Source: Crossiella equi (GTDB taxonomy: Bacteria; Actinomycetota; Actinomycetes; Mycobacteriales; Pseudonocardiaceae). From it: a stretch of DNA of 64,000 nucleotides. Of this stretch, positions 60,392-64,000 are shown piece by piece. A model generated the notes under the pieces. That model was not told where the DNA came from. It searched no databases and saw only the letters and a list, made by a program, of their open reading frames with translations. Both the position numbers and the translations under genes were made by a program. Within the stretch, counting starts at the first letter, position 1, and each line of letters opens with the position of its first letter. The stretch covers positions 7,921,786-7,985,785 of the forward strand of contig NZ_JAGIOO010000001.1 of NCBI RefSeq assembly GCF_017876755.1, read 5' to 3'.

Positions 60392-60422
60392 GCTCCGGGC
60401 CGGGGCAGTCCCGGCCCGGAGC
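60392..60422. terminator. Bidirectional terminator hairpin
   Basis: A perfect 13-bp inverted repeat (60392-60404 with 60410-60422, loop GCAGT) separates the convergent GlsB-like gene and the secreted-protein gene. It is very GC-rich and lacks T-runs. Confidence 0.75.
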
Positions 60423-60429
60423 GGGTCGC

Positions 60430-60942
60430 TCAGTAGCGGACGAAGGAGAGCTGGATCGGCGCCGCGTTGAAGCAGGCCCCGACGTGGCCGAAGCGGCCCA
60501 CGGTGAAGTGGTGCACCATCTGCACGCCGGTGATCCAGCGGCGCGGGTAGTAGGTGGCGCGGGAGTTCGGGTTGATGCCGGTGAGCGGCAGGTTGAAGGC
60601 ACCGCCGTTGTCGTAGGAGGTGTACTGCCCGAACTGCAGCGAGATGTTGGTCTCGTTGATCACGTCGATGCGGTCGATGTAGAGGTTCGACCCGGTGAAG
60701 TTGCCCCAGATCTGGGTCCGCATGGACCAGTCGGCCACGTTCTCGATCTCGTCGCAGGAGTCGCCCCACGGCGCGATGATCGACGAGGCGATGCCCTGGT
60801 AGTAGTAGTTGCCACCGCCGCGCTGGGCGGCCGCGGGCAGCACGGTCGCCGCGGCGGCCGCGAGCATCACCAGCAGCACCGAGAAGGCGCGTCGCACGTT
60901 GCGCCGGAGCACACCGCGGGTTTTTCGTCTTTCCCCAGACAT
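60430..60942 (-). CDS. Secreted protein of unknown function
   Basis: A 170-aa exported protein. A basic n-region (RRKTRGVLRRNVRRAF) with twin Arg precedes the hydrophobic SVLLVMLAAAAATVLPAAAQ, cleaved after about residue 40; the Tat motif is not canonical. The mature part (about 130 aa) is rich in Tyr, Asn and Gly (GNYYYQGIASSIIAPWGDSC ...) with two Cys and predicted beta structure. I do not recognise it. ATG 60942 has GGGAG upstream. Single-gene transcript between the terminator and a divergent membrane-protein gene. Confidence 0.75.
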   Translation of the reverse strand: MSGERRKTRGVLRRNVRRAFSVLLVMLAAAAATVLPAAAQRGGGNYYYQGIASSIIAPWGDSCDEIENVADWSMRTQIWGNFTGSNLYIDRIDVINETNISLQFGQYTSYDNGGAFNLPLTGINPNSRATYYPRRWITGVQMVHHFTVGRFGHVGACFNAAPIQLSFVRY

Positions 60943-61193
60943 GTTTCTCCCAATCCCCACCGGGCCAAGGGTTTTCGTGCGGCAGCCTGCCGGAGCGGTT
61001 TTGCCTGGGCAACGCGTTTCAAGCGGGTGTGAAACCCCTGGTTTCGGCCGAGTGGCCCTCCGCGTCCCAGGGCCACCGGACCAGCCGGCTCCCGAAAGGG
61101 CAGAGGCGCGTAACGACTCGGCGCCGCCCGGGACCCCTCCCCGGCGCGCCCGCCAGAATCGACTGGCATCGCACACGCCACGAGGGGGCCTCG

Positions 61194-62600
61194 ATGTACC
61201 AGCCGTTCCAGCCGCCGGTGCCACCGCCACCGCCGCCGCGTGACCCGCTCGCGGTCGCCTTCGGCAACGCCTCGCTGCTGGGCATCGGCTACTTCCTGCT
61301 CGGCCGCCGCGGCCTGGGGGTGCTGACCACCCTGGGCACGCTGGTGCTGGCGCTCGTGCAGGCCTGGTGGGTGCGGTCGGGCTGGCTGGAGATCGCGTTC
61401 CTGGTGTGGTGGGTGCTGCTCGTCGCGCACGGCTGGTTCCTCGCCGCCCGCGCCGAGCAGCGCGTGGCGGACCGGCGGGCGCGGGTCGTCGGGATCGCCG
61501 CCGCGGTGGCCACCGTGCTCGTGGCCGGGCTGCTGCGCTTCGACGCCGCCGCCATCGAGGAGGACCTCGCCCAGGCCCGCGCGGACGGCGACTGCGCCAA
61601 GGCCGTGCGGGCCCTGGACCGCGTGTGGTTCGGGCACGAGGTGGTGGCCGCGCCCTCGGTGCTGCGCGGGGAGGACACCGGCCGCGCCTGCGACCGGCTG
61701 CGCACCGCGCGGGAACTGCTGACCACCGCGCTGTCCGGTCAGGTCGACCCCCTGGACCGGGGCTACCGCGCCCTGGACGCGGTGCGGGCCGAGCTGCCCG
61801 GGCACCAGCGCATGGCCGAGGTGGTCGAGGACGCGTTCCTGGCCGGGCTGCCCGCCAAGGACCCCTGCCGCACGGTGGTGCTCACCGACTGGCTCAAGCA
61901 GCGCGTGGCCGGGGGCAAGGACCGGCCCGCGCCGACCGTGGCCGAGGTCGCGCCGCGGGCCCTCGTGGACTGCGGTGAGGGCTACCTGGGCAAGGACTGG
62001 GACAAGGCCCGCGCGCACCTCCGGCAGCTGCTCGACCAGTACCCCGGCCACCCGCTGACCCCGCGCGCCCGGGAGGGCGAGCACAAGGCGGTGCTGGAGA
62101 TCGAGCTGCGCACCGTGCGCGGGCTGGTCAAGGGTTCCAGCCCCGCCTACTGCGACAAGCCCGCCCAGTACCAGGCCGCCCCCGAACCCGGCGGCGGGAC
62201 CAACCGCACGCTGGTGATCGGCGACGACGAGTACACCAAGCGGCTGCCGGGGGAGTGGAAGGTCGACGACGCCGCGCGGGCCCAGCTGGTCCTGTGCGCG
62301 GGCAAGGCCGAGATGGGCACGCCCGTGCGCACCTGCCCGTACCAGGGCAAGGGCGCCTTCGCGAAGTTCCCGCGGGAGGTGACCTTCCGCAAGATCGCCA
62401 TCCCGGTGAAGGTCTTCGAGCTGCGCACCGGCAGGCTCGTCAAGGACCAGCGGGTCGAGATCGGCGGCGCGGTCTGCCCGCGCGTGCTGCACTACACGCG
62501 GTACACGAACCTGGTCGACATCGGGCCGCCGGGCGAGGTGTACGTCGACGCCAAGGACGACGACGTGCGCGGTGCGTTCCAGGGACTGGTCACCCGGTAG
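61194..62600 (+). CDS. Membrane protein with long C-terminal extracytoplasmic domain, unknown function
   Basis: A 468-aa protein. The N-terminus is Pro-rich (YQPFQPPVPPPPPPRDP), followed by two or three hydrophobic helices between residues 22 and 75 and another near 95-118. The remaining 350 residues are hydrophilic, with regular helical segments and several Cys (ACDRL, DPCRT, VDCGEGY, AYCDKP, VLCAG, RTCPY, AVCPR) and part TPR-like (DWDKARAHLRQLLDQYPGH). Not assigned to a family. ATG 61194 lies 6-11 nt after GAGGGGG. The next gene starts 10 nt downstream, which suggests co-transcription with the amidohydrolase. Confidence 0.72.
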   Translation: MYQPFQPPVPPPPPPRDPLAVAFGNASLLGIGYFLLGRRGLGVLTTLGTLVLALVQAWWVRSGWLEIAFLVWWVLLVAHGWFLAARAEQRVADRRARVVGIAAAVATVLVAGLLRFDAAAIEEDLAQARADGDCAKAVRALDRVWFGHEVVAAPSVLRGEDTGRACDRLRTARELLTTALSGQVDPLDRGYRALDAVRAELPGHQRMAEVVEDAFLAGLPAKDPCRTVVLTDWLKQRVAGGKDRPAPTVAEVAPRALVDCGEGYLGKDWDKARAHLRQLLDQYPGHPLTPRAREGEHKAVLEIELRTVRGLVKGSSPAYCDKPAQYQAAPEPGGGTNRTLVIGDDEYTKRLPGEWKVDDAARAQLVLCAGKAEMGTPVRTCPYQGKGAFAKFPREVTFRKIAIPVKVFELRTGRLVKDQRVEIGGAVCPRVLHYTRYTNLVDIGPPGEVYVDAKDDDVRGAFQGLVTR

Positions 62601-62610
62601 CTTGCGGGCC

Positions 62611-63657
62611 ATGACTCGCACCGCGATCTTCAACGTCCGGGTGTTCGACGGCACCGCCCTCACCGAGCCGGGCACGGTCGTCCTGGACGGCCCGGTGTTC
62701 GGCCTGGGCACCGACGGCGCGGAGGTCCTCGACGCCGAGGGCGCCACCCTGCTGCCCGGCCTGATCGACACCCACGTCCACCTCGGCGGGGAGGACACGC
62801 TGCGCCAGCTGGCCCGGCACGGCGTGACCACCGCGCTGGACATGGCCAGCTGGCCGCCGGAGAAGGTGACCGCGCTGCGCGACCGGCCGGGGGTGACCGA
62901 CATCCGCAGCGCGGGCCTGCCCGCGATCGGGCCCGGGGGCGTGCACGCGAAGGTGCTGGGCCTGCCGCCGGAGGCCGTCGTGCTCACGCCGGAGCAGGCC
63001 GAGGAGTTCGTGCGGGCCCGGGTCGCCGAGCGCGTGGACTACGTCAAGGTCGTGCTGGAGGAGCCGGGGGCGGGCGGTCCGGACGAGGAGACCGCGCGGG
63101 CGCTGGTGCGGGCCGCGCACGCCGCCGGGCTGAAGGTGGTCGCGCACGCGGCCTCGGTCGGGGCGTACGCGCTGGCCGCCGAGGTCGGCCCGGACGTGGT
63201 GACCCACCTGCCCTTCGACGGGGTGGTGCGCGAGCAGGACGTGGCCGCGCTGGCCGGGGCGGGCCAGGTCGTGTCCACCACGCTGACCATGGGCCTGGCC
63301 ATGCGGGGACCGGAGGCCCTCGAGGTGATGGCGCCCAGCGTGCTGGCCCTGCACCGCGCCGGGGTGCCGCTGCTGGCAGGCACCGACGCGCACGACCAGG
63401 GCGCGCTGCCCGGCGTGCGGCACGGCAAGAGCCTGTTGCAGGAGCTGGAGCTGCTCGCCCGCTGTGGGCTGAGCCCGGTGGAGGTGCTGCGCGCGGCGAC
63501 CTGGGAACCCGCCAGGCATTTCGGCCTGCTGGACCGCGGCGCGATCCGGCCCGGCCTGCGCGCGGACGCCGTTCTCGTTGCCGGGGACCCGGTTCAGGAC
63601 ATCACCACCGTCCACAATGTCCAGAAAGTCTGGTGTGCCGGACAGTTGGTGAATTGA
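62611..63657 (+). CDS. Amidohydrolase-family protein
   Basis: A 348-aa metal-dependent hydrolase of the amidohydrolase superfamily (imidazolonepropionase/prolidase-like). Metal-site residues: HxH in DTHVHLGGE, the candidate bridging Lys in VDYVKVVLEE, His in KVVAHAAS, His in VTHLPFD and Asp in GTDAHDQG. No signal peptide. The C-terminal GLRADAVLVAGDPVQD closes the small beta domain typical of the family. ATG 62611 follows the upstream membrane-protein gene by 10 nt. Substrate unknown. Confidence 0.9.
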   Translation: MTRTAIFNVRVFDGTALTEPGTVVLDGPVFGLGTDGAEVLDAEGATLLPGLIDTHVHLGGEDTLRQLARHGVTTALDMASWPPEKVTALRDRPGVTDIRSAGLPAIGPGGVHAKVLGLPPEAVVLTPEQAEEFVRARVAERVDYVKVVLEEPGAGGPDEETARALVRAAHAAGLKVVAHAASVGAYALAAEVGPDVVTHLPFDGVVREQDVAALAGAGQVVSTTLTMGLAMRGPEALEVMAPSVLALHRAGVPLLAGTDAHDQGALPGVRHGKSLLQELELLARCGLSPVEVLRAATWEPARHFGLLDRGAIRPGLRADAVLVAGDPVQDITTVHNVQKVWCAGQLVN

Positions 63658-63754
63658 CCACCCGATCGTGTGGCTTGGCTCACGTTCAAGCACCCTGAAA
63701 GGATCATGGGGCGTCTGTGTTGGTGACAGACCGTCGACATGAAGGGGTTGTGTG

Positions 63755-64000
63755 ATGAATTCCAACACCCGACGGGGTGCGGCACTCACTGCCGTGCTCG
63801 CCACCGCCGCGACCAGCGCACTGCTGTTCACCGGTGTGGCCTCCGCGAACCCGACCGACCAGCCGTGCAAGGCCGAACAGCTGGACACCACGCTGGTCGC
63901 GGGTTCGCCCGGTGCGGGCCAGCGCTACGCCTCGCTGCAGTTCACCGCCAAGCCGGGCAACGCCTGCAAGCTGGACGGCCAGGTCGCGGTCGCGCTGACC
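63755..64000 (+). CDS. Secreted protein, truncated by the window edge (DUF4232-like)
   Basis: The first 82 codons of an exported protein: signal peptide LTAVLATAATSALLFTGVASA, then a mature start NPTDQPCKAEQLDTTLVAG that looks like actinobacterial DUF4232 secreted proteins (paired Cys, ASLQFTAKPGNAC). ATG 63755 follows GAAGGGG 7 nt upstream. The 97-nt gap to the amidohydrolase holds its promoter. The C-terminus is outside the window. Confidence 0.75.
   Translation, partial: MNSNTRRGAALTAVLATAATSALLFTGVASANPTDQPCKAEQLDTTLVAGSPGAGQRYASLQFTAKPGNACKLDGQVAVALT

Overview
The window is about 72-75% GC with very strong third-position GC. GTG and TTG starts, LuxR, TetR, LysR and AraC regulators, nSTAND-WD40 proteins, GH46 chitosanase and large secreted exoproteins all point to a filamentous actinomycete, most likely a Pseudonocardiales member (Saccharothrix, Crossiella or a relative; inferred). 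I saw no tRNA, rRNA, CRISPR array, transposase or phage gene.

Layout. Positions 1-2.3 kb (minus strand): OmpR-type response regulator, TspO-like membrane protein, secreted GH46 chitosanase. Positions 2.3-3.6 kb: 1.35 kb of apparently non-coding leader. Positions 3.6-30.2 kb (plus strand): one six-gene biosynthetic operon with overlapping or close junctions, closed by a strong terminator. It holds two giant NRPS/PKS proteins, an alpha/beta hydrolase, an MFS exporter, an AurF-like diiron N-oxygenase and a SAM methyltransferase. Positions 30.3-32.8 kb (minus): small zinc-finger/HTH protein, ABC-F ATPase with a leader-peptide attenuator, and a frameshifted small gene. Positions 33-45.6 kb: stress and detoxification genes (OsmC/Ohr, LuxR regulator, cupin lipoprotein, hydrolase, SDRs, nitronate monooxygenase, EamA/TetR pair) with clear operators, then GT87, acyltransferase-3, Uma2, GlcG-like and VOC proteins. 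Positions 45.8-57.8 kb: an nSTAND1-WD40 protein and an exoprotein block with two paralogous giant secreted proteins, two small secreted proteins and a subtilase. Positions 57.7-64 kb: PLP decarboxylase, AraC regulator, small membrane and secreted proteins, amidohydrolase and a truncated secreted protein.

Central system. The domain order and the specificity codes read by eye give Gly - Cys (cyclised and oxidised to thiazole by an embedded Ox domain) - D-Ser - Cys (cyclised to thiazoline, then epimerised) - Gly - malonate (left as beta-keto) - thioesterase. With an AurF-like N-oxygenase for a glycyl oxime, an O-methyltransferase and an exporter, this matches the structure of althiomycin: oxime-thiazole, hydroxymethyl amide, thiazoline and 4-methoxy-pyrrolinone. 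From memory, althiomycin clusters are known from Myxococcus xanthus DK897 and Serratia marcescens Db10; an actinobacterial version with a linked ABC-F gene is the main result here. Althiomycin targets the large ribosomal subunit. The neighbouring ABC-F gene has a leaderless 7-codon uORF whose 3' half can pair with the ABC-F Shine-Dalgarno region, so it is a good candidate for antibiotic-inducible self-resistance.

All family calls and codes were made by reading; no search or alignment was run.
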